The translations under genes were made by a program, and so were the position numbers. Shown one piece after another: positions 45,490 to 53,564 of a stretch of DNA of 64,000 nucleotides. This stretch comes from Pseudomonadota bacterium (lineage in GTDB: Bacteria > Pseudomonadota > Alphaproteobacteria > Azospirillales > Azospirillaceae): positions 1-64,000 of the forward strand of contig JAFAFA010000011.1 of NCBI GenBank assembly GCA_023423695.1, in the 5' to 3' direction. A model generated the notes under the pieces. That model was given only the letters and a program-made list of their open reading frames with translations, was not told where the DNA came from and made no database searches. Numbering within the stretch: position 1 is the stretch's first letter; each line of letters starts with the position of its first letter.

Positions 45490-48219
45490 ATGGCGAACAC
45501 CGGTTCCAACCTCATCGATGTCACCTTCGCAATCGATGCGTGGGGGCAGGAAGCCGGCGGCGTCTGGCCGCATCTGGCGCTGAAGCTGGACGGCGCGACC
45601 ATCGGACAGGCGACGGTGAGCAGCAGCAGCGCCGGGCGCACCACCATCAGCGCCAAGGTCGCCGCCGGAACGGCGCACAACCTGCAGCTCGTCTACGACA
45701 ATGACGCGGTGGTGGGCGGCGCCGACCGCAACCTGTTCGTCCGCGCAATCTCCGTGAACGGCACCCCGATCGCCATGACCGACCCGTCGGTGACCTACGA
45801 CAAGGGCGCGGTCGATGGTCGCGACGTGGTGAAGGGCCAGGAAGCGATGTACTGGGGCGGCGCGCTGAATGTCCCGCTGCCGGCGACCCTGTTCCCGGCG
45901 CCGGACGCGACCGCCGCCGAACCGGCCGCGACCAAGTCCTTCAGCGTCGTCGTCAACGCCTGGGGCAAGAGTGCCGGCGGCGTGCCGCCGCACTTCAAGC
46001 TGCTGGCCGACGGCAAGGTCGTGGGCGAAGCGAAGGTGTCCGCCACCGCCCAGACCGCCTATAAGTTCACGGTCGATCTCGACCCGGCGCTGGCGCACAA
46101 GATCCAGGTCCAATACGACAACGACGCCGTCGTCAACGGCCAGGACCGCAGCCTCTATGTCGGTTCCGTCGTGGTGAACGGCCACAGCGTCTCCTCCACC
46201 GCCGCCGGAGTGACCTATGACCGCGGCGCGCTGGACGGCAAGGATGTCGTCGCCGGACAGCAGGGGCTGTGGTGGAACGGAACGCTGAGCGTCCCTGTCA
46301 CCAAGGAGATGCTGGGCGGCACCTCGGTCACCCCCCCCGCCACGCCGGCGCCCTCCCCGACGCTGCCGAAGAACGAGCATACCGCCAGCGCCGGGGTCAG
46401 CAGCGACCGCCCGCCGCTGACATCGGAGGTGTCCGCCATTTCCTGGGGTGCGGACCGCGGGTTGGCGCCGCAACACCTGTTCTGGGAGTCGGTGCCGGAC
46501 TATGCCAGCTCCAGCCACCTGAAGGAGACGCGTGACGTCGCAAACAGCCATCTGGCCAAAGGGGTGATGCCGCTGATCGGCCTGCAGCTGTGGGAGGACA
46601 CCTTCGAATACTCGCAGCCCGGCGGGAAGTTCGCCGATCTCGGCGGCCACAAGGCCTGGGTTTCCTGGGTCAAGGGGCACCAGCAGTATCTGGGGCGCGA
46701 CGCCGACGGCAACATCCTCAACTCCGACAGCGGCAACCCCTATGGCTGGGGCTATGTCAGTCCGCTGATGCCGCTGGACGCCAAGGACGCGCCGGCTGGC
46801 TGGACCGGCGGCACCGCCCATTACGGCGACTGGATGGCCGACAAGCTGGGCCGCCTGTCCGCCCTGACCGGCACCCGCGGCTATGAGCTTGCCGACTTCT
46901 TCGACGGCAGCCCGCATTCCGGCGTGATGGACTTCTTCAACACGCGGATGATCGCGGAATTCAGCGCCAAGACCGGAATCAAGGTTCCCGGCACCACCCT
47001 GGCGCAGCAGGCCGACTACATCGTCGCCAACCACCCGGCCAAGTGGCTGGACTATTTCGTCGACGGCTGGGCCGACGGCTGGAAGGCGCTGGACGAGGCC
47101 ATCGTCAAGAACACCGGCAAGGCGGCATGGCTGACAACTCAGGTGTCCTTCACCCCGGCGGCCATGCGCGAATTCGCGGGCGTCGACGCCCGGGTGATCG
47201 CCGAGAAGATGAACGAGGACGACATCCTGTTCAACGTGCAGACGCTCGAGCGCTTCACGATGCAGCACAAGCAGGCACCCGCCTCCTACGAGCAGGCGAT
47301 GCTGGGCATCCATGCCGCCCGCGCGCCGGACGCCCATTTCGGCCATATGCTGTCCTCGTCGGAGAATGATTACTGGGGTGCGGTCGACAGCCTCTACACC
47401 GGCGTCACCGGTACGGTGCGCGAGGAGCTGGGCTGGGGCCGCCTGGAACAGACCTGGCTGCAGAGCGGCTGGACGATGATCGCCGACGACCAGGGCGGCG
47501 TGCGCCGCGCGGCGGAACAGTGGTCGCGCAGCTATCACGACTGGGGTCAGGTGAAGCAGCCCTGGCTGGACATGCTGCGCGACATCGTGCCGACCCGCCC
47601 CTTCGGTCCGGCGCTCTATTACAGCGTCAACGCCGAGAAGGCGATGAACGCGCTGGAACCGGCCGGCAACTCCATCGGCAACGCCTATCTGGGCGAGCTG
47701 CTGACGCCGATCACCAAGCTGCACGATGCCGGCGTCACCTTCGGCTATTACGTCAGCGACGCGGCCCTGCCGGCGATGACCAAGGCCAGCGCGCCCAGCG
47801 CCTGGATCATCCCGCAGGCGACCTACAACGGCAAGAGCCTGTTCAGCGACGCCGAGATCGCCGCTCTGAAGGCCAAGGCCCCGGTACTGATCGGCGACGA
47901 GGCGCTGACCTACAAGCACCCGCTGACCTTCACCGACAAGGATCCGGACGCCCAGATCACCGGCTACGGCTTCTACGACCAGAATGACCGGCTGATCGTG
48001 GTTGCGTCCGACCGGGTGGATTTCAACGACACCGCGGCGCGCAAGTCGGTGGCGACCCATGTGGAGCTGCAGCTGGCCAACGGCCACTACACGGTCCAGG
48101 ACCTGATCCACAACACCACCCAGAGCTTCGACGTGGTGAACGGCATGGGCAGCTTCGACACCACCATCGACCGCTGGGACACCGGCGTCTACGCCATCAC
48201 CCATGACATGGCGGCGTAA
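45490..48219 (+). CDS. Large protein with two carbohydrate-binding-like repeats and a glycosidase-like region
   Basis: The 909-aa protein begins with two repeats of about 125 residues (about 8-125 and 148-270). Each has [FV]xxxAWG[QK]xAGGVxPHxxLxxDG and a YDNDAVVxGxDRxL[FY]V motif, resembling calcium-dependent xylan-binding modules. After a Pro/Thr linker comes a 600-residue region. It has a TIM-barrel-like pattern (SAISWGADRGLAPQHLFWES, DFFDGSPHSGVMDFFNTRM, SSSENDYWGAVDSLYTG), a flavodoxin/GATase-like part (TFGYYVSDAALPAM) and a small C-terminal beta domain, as in some glycosidases. There is no signal peptide. GGGAG precedes the chosen ATG. It may bind or cut the locus polysaccharide; the function is inferred. 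Confidence 0.75.
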   Translation: MANTGSNLIDVTFAIDAWGQEAGGVWPHLALKLDGATIGQATVSSSSAGRTTISAKVAAGTAHNLQLVYDNDAVVGGADRNLFVRAISVNGTPIAMTDPSVTYDKGAVDGRDVVKGQEAMYWGGALNVPLPATLFPAPDATAAEPAATKSFSVVVNAWGKSAGGVPPHFKLLADGKVVGEAKVSATAQTAYKFTVDLDPALAHKIQVQYDNDAVVNGQDRSLYVGSVVVNGHSVSSTAAGVTYDRGALDGKDVVAGQQGLWWNGTLSVPVTKEMLGGTSVTPPATPAPSPTLPKNEHTASAGVSSDRPPLTSEVSAISWGADRGLAPQHLFWESVPDYASSSHLKETRDVANSHLAKGVMPLIGLQLWEDTFEYSQPGGKFADLGGHKAWVSWVKGHQQYLGRDADGNILNSDSGNPYGWGYVSPLMPLDAKDAPAGWTGGTAHYGDWMADKLGRLSALTGTRGYELADFFDGSPHSGVMDFFNTRMIAEFSAKTGIKVPGTTLAQQADYIVANHPAKWLDYFVDGWADGWKALDEAIVKNTGKAAWLTTQVSFTPAAMREFAGVDARVIAEKMNEDDILFNVQTLERFTMQHKQAPASYEQAMLGIHAARAPDAHFGHMLSSSENDYWGAVDSLYTGVTGTVREELGWGRLEQTWLQSGWTMIADDQGGVRRAAEQWSRSYHDWGQVKQPWLDMLRDIVPTRPFGPALYYSVNAEKAMNALEPAGNSIGNAYLGELLTPITKLHDAGVTFGYYVSDAALPAMTKASAPSAWIIPQATYNGKSLFSDAEIAALKAKAPVLIGDEALTYKHPLTFTDKDPDAQITGYGFYDQNDRLIVVASDRVDFNDTAARKSVATHVELQLANGHYTVQDLIHNTTQSFDVVNGMGSFDTTIDRWDTGVYAITHDMAA

Positions 48220-48268
48220 GGGGACGGCGTAAAAGCGCGACCCAAGGCGGAACCGGACGGTTCGGGAT

Positions 48269-48312
48269 GGGGACGGGGATCCGCTTCGGCGGGGCTCCGT
48301 CCCCGCTTTTTT
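48269..48312 (+). terminator. Rho-independent terminator after the 909-aa gene
   Basis: GGGGACGG (48269-48276) pairs with CCGTCCCC (48297-48304), with a GC-rich loop that can pair further, followed by GCTTTTTT. It lies 50 bases past the stop codon. Confidence 0.88.
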
Positions 48313-48959
48313 CCGGCGGATGAATTTTCCGGCTGGCGCCGGCTGTTTAAGAGTCTATATTATCTCCACAGATGGGCGGTAATGGAACAGCCGTCAAAGT
48401 CGCAGTTTCTAATTGAAATTGCTTTTTAAAATTGTTTCTCTTGCAGTACCGACGCATTCTTTCAGACAGTTTGTCTACGCCCCCTCTCCACAAGTCGTCG
48501 TCCACTGGCGCTCCGCACGACTTGACGGAGTTATCTCTTTTCATATCCAGAGCAAGAAAGCCCAATTACTGTTCGCCTTTCAGGATCGGTCTTCTCCAGC
48601 CGGGATGAAACTCTCTCCCTCTGAACCTAGAAGCCTTCCAAAAGTGATGAAGACAACGCCGTGAGTGCCGGATCATAGTTTGATCTAAATTCGATTGGAC
48701 GAACACGCACCGGCCGATACAACGTGCACCGTCCATCGATTTCGCACATCGCGCCGGTTCAGCGCGGCGGCAATCGACGGAGCAAGCGCGAAGGCTCGAA
48801 CGGGGAGCCGAGGGCAAATCGCCGGACCGAGAGACCGGAAGCCTTTATCGCCACGCCGCCCTTGCCGCCCTACCGTACAGCGTCCCGGGGAGGAGCCCTT
48901 GCGGCCCGGCCGCGCGATGGTGTCGCCCGCCATATCGTCCATTCCTGGGGGAGACGGAC
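48313..48959. other. AT-rich spacer upstream of the LuxR-type regulator
   Basis: This 647-bp stretch is strongly AT-enriched from 48340 to about 48700 compared with its surroundings. Short open frames exist on both strands, but none has a protein-like composition with a ribosome binding site that I trust. It probably contains the regulator promoter and may be a remnant of acquired DNA. Confidence 0.5.
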
Positions 48960-49769
48960 ATGCCCGAACGCATCCGTGTGATAGTCCACAATCAAAGCCG
49001 GTTACTGCGTGAATCCATCCTGAACATCCTGGATGATTGTTTCGAGGTCATCGATCCGCAAAGCCGGCTTGCCACGGGGCTGTCCCCGAAGACGGCATGG
49101 AACGGGCGGGCGAATGGGGCGGGCGACCGTTATGCCGCCGGCTTATCCGCCAGCGGTGCTGTGGTCACGCTGGAACCGCCGGCCGGCAACGGCGGCGCCG
49201 AACGGGCCAGCGAGCGAACCGCGGACATCGTGCTGTTCGATCTCGCCTCGCTGAAGACCGACGCCTGGAACTTCCGCAGCTGGTACGGCGAGGACGCCAA
49301 GCTGGCGATGATCGCGGACGAGTTCTCGGCCCACCACATGCGGATGGCGCTGCGTTTCGGCGTGCGCGGCTATCTGCTGAACCGGATGGCGCCATCCGCC
49401 TTCGTCCTGGCCCTGCGCCTGATCCATGCCGGCGAACCGGTGGTGCCGGAGGAATGCTTCGACTATTTCTCGCCCACGGCACTCCGCCGCGGCGGCGAGG
49501 ACGGCTCGGTCACCCAGCATGAATCCGAACTTCTGGGCTATCCCGGCCTCTACCCGCGCCATGCCCGCATCCTGAAGCTGATCATGGACGGATGCAGCAA
49601 CAAGGAGATCGCGCGCGAAATGCTGATGACCGAGGATCTGGTCAAGCTGCACGTGCGCCACATCATGCAGACCATCAACGTCCGCAACCGCACCCAGGCC
49701 GCCCTGTGGGCCGCCCAGAGCGGCATCATCCAGGAGATGGAGTATTTCCTGGAGCGGACCGTACCGTAG
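48960..49769 (+). CDS. LuxR-type regulator with degenerate receiver domain
   Basis: The 269-aa protein is built like a NarL-type response regulator but altered. The first strand RVIVHNQSRLL lacks the acidic pair. About 50 extra residues (36-86) sit between the first helix and the strand with Asp94 (ADIVLFDLASL). The conserved lysine is replaced (GYLLNR). The LuxR helix-turn-helix (about 197-250, LIMDGCSNKEIAREMLMTEDLVKLHVRHI) is intact. It probably works without phosphorylation, and its place beside the exopolysaccharide genes suggests it regulates them. GGGGGAGA precedes the ATG. Confidence 0.82.
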   Translation: MPERIRVIVHNQSRLLRESILNILDDCFEVIDPQSRLATGLSPKTAWNGRANGAGDRYAAGLSASGAVVTLEPPAGNGGAERASERTADIVLFDLASLKTDAWNFRSWYGEDAKLAMIADEFSAHHMRMALRFGVRGYLLNRMAPSAFVLALRLIHAGEPVVPEECFDYFSPTALRRGGEDGSVTQHESELLGYPGLYPRHARILKLIMDGCSNKEIAREMLMTEDLVKLHVRHIMQTINVRNRTQAALWAAQSGIIQEMEYFLERTVP

Positions 49770-49828
49770 GACCCGCTCCTTCGAAGCGTGTCCTTGCGGG
49801 TTGGGAGCGCGTCGGCTATGCACCCTGC

Positions 49829-50770
49829 ATGAGCGCCGACGCCATTCCCAAATCCATCCGCCACCATGCCGCCCCACCCTCCGTATCGGAGGTGCGCCGT
49901 GCCACCGGCGTCGGCGCCATCGCCATCCTGCTGTGGTCGACGGCGGCACTGCTGACCTCGCTGTCCAGCGCCATGCCGCCTCTGCAACTGGTGGCGGTCA
50001 CATTCGGGCTGGCCTTCCTGACCGGCAGCACCATCGCGGCGGTGCGCGGACGCAGCGTGCTGGGCGCGATGCGCCAGCCGCTGCCGGTCTGGCTCGTCGG
50101 GGTCGGTGGGCTGTTCGGCTATCACGCCTGCCTGTTCCTGGCCTTCCACCTCGCACCGGCGGCGGCCGTCGAGGTCAATCTGCTGAACTACCTGTGGCCG
50201 CTGTGCATCGTGCTGTTCTCCGCCCTGTTGCCTGGAGAAAGGCTGAAGCCCGGCCATGTCGCGGGCGCGCTGTGCGGGCTGGCCGGCACGGCGCTGATCG
50301 TGTCGGGGCGCGGCGGCGGCCTGCACCTGGATGGCGGCAATTTGGCGGCCTACGGCGCGGCCCTGGCGGCGGCGCTGATCTGGGGCGCCTATTCGGTGCT
50401 GTCGCGCCGCTTCGGCTCCGTCCCGACCGAGGCGGTGAGCGGCTTCTGTCTCGTCACCGCCCTGCTGGGCCTGACCGGCCACCTGCTGTTCGAGGAGGCG
50501 ACCGTCTGGCCGCAGGAGATGCTGGGCTGGCTCGTCCTGCTGGCGCTCGGCATCGGACCGGACGGGCTGGCCTTCTTCGTCTGGGACCATGGCATGAAGC
50601 GCGGCGACATCCGGGCGCTGGGCGTGCTGTCCTACGCCGTGCCGCCGGCCTCCACCCTGCTGCTGATCCTGTTCGGTCAGGCGAGCGGCGGCTGGACCGT
50701 CTGGGCCGCCTGCGCGCTGATCGCCGGCGGGGCCGTGATGGCAAGCTGGGACATGATCCGCGGCAAGTGA
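49829..50770 (+). CDS. EamA/DMT-family transporter
   Basis: The 313-aa membrane protein has about ten hydrophobic segments in two EamA halves (AIAILLWSTAALLTSLSSAM; LAAALIWGAYSVLSRRFGS). It is a drug/metabolite-type exporter, possibly of amino acids or aromatic compounds. The C-terminal half has GPDGLAFFVWDHGMKRGDI, typical of the family. Its stop abuts the convergent LysR gene with one base between. Confidence 0.88.
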   Translation: MSADAIPKSIRHHAAPPSVSEVRRATGVGAIAILLWSTAALLTSLSSAMPPLQLVAVTFGLAFLTGSTIAAVRGRSVLGAMRQPLPVWLVGVGGLFGYHACLFLAFHLAPAAAVEVNLLNYLWPLCIVLFSALLPGERLKPGHVAGALCGLAGTALIVSGRGGGLHLDGGNLAAYGAALAAALIWGAYSVLSRRFGSVPTEAVSGFCLVTALLGLTGHLLFEEATVWPQEMLGWLVLLALGIGPDGLAFFVWDHGMKRGDIRALGVLSYAVPPASTLLLILFGQASGGWTVWAACALIAGGAVMASWDMIRGK

Positions 50771-50771
50771 T

Positions 50772-51677
50772 CTACTTGGCCGGCCGGTCTCCCCCCGCCT
50801 CCGCCAGCAGCCATTGCCGGAAGGCGGCGAAGGGCGGGTGGTTGGCCTTGCCGCGGGGGTGGACGAGGTAATAGGCCCGCGCGCTGCGGTGGGGTCGGTC
50901 GATGGCCGGGACCAGGGTACCGTCCTCCAGCTCGGCGCGGACCAGCAGGGTCGGCAGCAATGCTACGCCCAGCCCGGCCTCCGCCGCCTGCGCCGTCGTG
51001 GCGAACTGTTCGAACACCATGCCGGCACCGGGACGGGGCGCGAGGCCCTGGGCCGACAGCCACTCGTTCCAGGCATCGGCGCGGGTGCTGGTGTGCAGCA
51101 GCGGCAGCGGCAGCAGATCGGCCGGCTCCGCCACCGGGTGCGCCGCGAGGAAGGCGGGCGAGCAGACCGGCAGCACCTCCTCGTCCAGCAGATGGTCGCA
51201 GACGGCGTCGGGCCAGTCGCCGAAGCCGTAATGGATCGCCGCGTCCAAATCGTGGAGGCGGAAATCGAAGGGCGCCAGCTTGGTGGTGAAATGGATGGTC
51301 ACCTGCGGGTGCGCAGCCTGGAAGGCCGGCAGCCGCGGCACCAGCCAGCGCGTGCCGAAGGTGGGCAGGATGGCGAGGTTCAGCACGCCGCCCTTGGGCG
51401 CCGCGATCGTCCGTACGGTGGCCGCCGCGATCTGGCGCAGCGCGTCGCGGATCGGATCCGCATAGAGCGCGCCGGTCGGGGTCAGCGTCACCCGCTGGCC
51501 CTTGCGGGTGAACAGCGCGGTGCCGATCTGGTCCTCCAGCGCCTTGACCTGCCGGCTGACCGCCCCTTGCGTCAGCGACAGTTCCGCCGCCGCCGCGGTG
51601 AAGCTGCCGGTGCGGGCCGCCGCCTCGAAGGCGGTCAGCATGCTCATGGAGGGGAGAAGGCGGCGCTGCAGATCCAT
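50772..51677 (-). CDS. LysR-family transcriptional regulator
   Basis: The 301-aa protein has an N-terminal winged helix (LTAFEAAARTGSFTAAAAELSLTQGAVSRQVKALE) of the GcvA-like subgroup and a C-terminal effector domain (GGVLNLAILPTFGTRWLVPRL). I chose ATG 51677 (MDLQRRLLPSMSML); ATG 51701 is an alternative. The gene is divergent from the TPP enzyme at 51805, which is its likely target. Confidence 0.9.
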   Translation of the reverse strand: MDLQRRLLPSMSMLTAFEAAARTGSFTAAAAELSLTQGAVSRQVKALEDQIGTALFTRKGQRVTLTPTGALYADPIRDALRQIAAATVRTIAAPKGGVLNLAILPTFGTRWLVPRLPAFQAAHPQVTIHFTTKLAPFDFRLHDLDAAIHYGFGDWPDAVCDHLLDEEVLPVCSPAFLAAHPVAEPADLLPLPLLHTSTRADAWNEWLSAQGLAPRPGAGMVFEQFATTAQAAEAGLGVALLPTLLVRAELEDGTLVPAIDRPHRSARAYYLVHPRGKANHPPFAAFRQWLLAEAGGDRPAK

Positions 51678-51804
51678 GACCGCTTCATTACCAAAGCTCA
51701 TGACGGCAGGAAAGAAAGTCGTTTGCGCTCTGGCGTGCGGCACGGCACGGTCGGTATCCTGGAGATCCGGGAAATTCCCACAGGCAGGGCGGGGCGGCAT
51801 CGCG

Positions 51805-53463
51805 ATGAAGACCGGTGGTCAGTTGATCGTCGAGGCGCTTGAGGCGCAAGGCGTGCGGCGGGTGTTCGGCGTACCGGGCGAGAGCTATCTCGCCGTGCTG
51901 GACGCCCTGCACGACAGCCCGATCGAAATGGTCGTCTGCCGCCACGAAGGCGGCGCGGCGATGATGGCGGAGGCGCAGGCGAAGCTGAGCGGCCGTCCCG
52001 GCGTCTGCCTCGTCACCCGCGGCCCCGGCGCCACCAACGCCGCCTCCGGCATCCATGTCGCCCAGCAGGACGAAACGCCGCTGGTCGTGCTGGTCGGCCA
52101 GATCGAGCGCGGCATGCGCGGTCGCGACGCCTTCCAGGAGGTCGATTACGGCAAGCTGTTCGGCGGCATGTGCAAGTGGGTCGCCGAGATCGACAGCGCC
52201 GACCGCGTGCCGGAGATGATCTCCCGCGCCTTCCACACCGCGATGGCCGGCCGGCCCGGTCCGGTGGTGCTGGCCCTGCCGGAAGACACGCTGACCGAAA
52301 CCGCCGACGTCGTCGCCGCCCCGCGGGCGGAGACGGTCGACAGCGCTCCCACGCCGGCCCAGGTGGCTGGCTTCGGCGATCTGCTGGACAAGGCGGAACG
52401 GCCGCTGCTGATCGTCGGCGGTTCCCGCTGGACCGAGGAGTCGGTCGCGGCGCTGCAAGTCTTCGCAGAGACGCTGTCGCTGCCGGTGGCGGTGACCTTC
52501 CGCCGCCAGATGCTGTTCGACCATTGCCACCCGCTCTATGCCGGCGACATCGGGCTGGGCATCAACCCGAAGCTGGCGGCGTTGGTCAAGGACAGCGACC
52601 TGCTGATCCTGCTGGGCGACCGCTTCTCCGAGGTGCCGTCGCAGGGATACGAACTGCTGGGCATCCCCGATCCCGGCAAATCGGTGGTGCATATCCACCC
52701 CGGAGCGGAGGAGATCGGCCGCGTCTTCCACCCGGCACTAGGCATGGTCGCTACCCCGGCCGCCTTCCTCGAAGCGATGGTCGGCATGCGTGTGACGGCC
52801 AAGCCCGGCTGGGCCGCCCGCGCCGAGGCCGCACACGCCGCCTACGAGGCCTGGAGCACCCCGCCCGCAACCATCCCCGGCGACGTGCAGATGGGGCGCA
52901 TCATGGCTTGGCTGGATGAGCGGCTGGCCGACGATGCCGTCTTCACCAACGGCGCCGGCAACTACGCCACCTGGATCCACCGCTTCCACCGCTTCCGCCG
53001 TTTCGGCACCCAGGTGGCGCCGGTCTGCGGCTCGATGGGCTACGGCCTGCCCGCCGCCATCGCCGCCAAGCTGGAGCAGCGCACCCGCGACGTGCTGTGT
53101 TTCGCCGGCGACGGCTGTTTCCAGATGACCGGACTGGAGTTCGGCACCGCCGTACAGGAGGGCGCCGCCGTCATCGTGCTGCTGGTCGACAACGGCATGT
53201 ACGGCACCATCCGCATGCATCAGGAGCGCGAGTATCCCGGCCGCGTGTCCGGCACGATGCTGAAGAATCCGGATTTCGCCGCCTTCGCCCGCGCCTATGG
53301 CGGCCATGGCGAGACGGTGGAGACCACCGACCAGTTCGCCCCGGCCTTCGAGCGCGCCCGTGCGTCCGGCCTGCCGGCGATCATCCACATCAAGCTCGAC
53401 CCCGAAGCCCTGACCCCAAGCCGGACTCTCTCCGAGATCCGTGCGGCGGGGAAGGGAAAGTGA
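51805..53463 (+). CDS. Thiamine pyrophosphate enzyme, acetolactate synthase large-subunit-like
   Basis: The 552-aa protein has the three-domain TPP decarboxylase fold. The N-terminal domain has the catalytic Glu in VVCRHEGGAAMMAEA (about residue 50), and VTRGPGATNAASGIHVA follows. The central domain lies at about 185-320. The C-terminal domain has the TPP/Mg motif GDGCFQMTG ending in VDNGMYGTIRMHQ. No regulatory small subunit is adjacent, so it is unlikely to be the main IlvB and may act on another 2-oxoacid. The aldehyde dehydrogenase downstream could oxidise its product; this is inference. Confidence 0.87.
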   Translation: MKTGGQLIVEALEAQGVRRVFGVPGESYLAVLDALHDSPIEMVVCRHEGGAAMMAEAQAKLSGRPGVCLVTRGPGATNAASGIHVAQQDETPLVVLVGQIERGMRGRDAFQEVDYGKLFGGMCKWVAEIDSADRVPEMISRAFHTAMAGRPGPVVLALPEDTLTETADVVAAPRAETVDSAPTPAQVAGFGDLLDKAERPLLIVGGSRWTEESVAALQVFAETLSLPVAVTFRRQMLFDHCHPLYAGDIGLGINPKLAALVKDSDLLILLGDRFSEVPSQGYELLGIPDPGKSVVHIHPGAEEIGRVFHPALGMVATPAAFLEAMVGMRVTAKPGWAARAEAAHAAYEAWSTPPATIPGDVQMGRIMAWLDERLADDAVFTNGAGNYATWIHRFHRFRRFGTQVAPVCGSMGYGLPAAIAAKLEQRTRDVLCFAGDGCFQMTGLEFGTAVQEGAAVIVLLVDNGMYGTIRMHQEREYPGRVSGTMLKNPDFAAFARAYGGHGETVETTDQFAPAFERARASGLPAIIHIKLDPEALTPSRTLSEIRAAGKGK

Positions 53464-53482
53464 TTTAAGGAATCCACCCCTT

Positions 53483-53514
53483 AGTCCCCGCTCCCCAGGG
53501 GGGAGAGGGAGATC
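53483..53514. repeat. Short GC-rich inverted repeat before the aldehyde dehydrogenase
   Basis: CTCCCC and GGGGAG face each other around 53491-53505 in a pyrimidine/purine-rich stretch like the arms of the larger repeats. It is a truncated or related element in the 101-bp spacer. Confidence 0.4.
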
Positions 53515-53564
53515 CCCGAAGTCTTCAGTAACGCCTCGCCTTTTTGACCCAAGGAGCCACCCCG

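Noticed and set aside
48347..48565. 72-residue minus-strand open frame in the AT-rich spacer
   Set aside because: It has no convincing ribosome binding site or family similarity, and the composition is equally explained by chance in AT-rich DNA.
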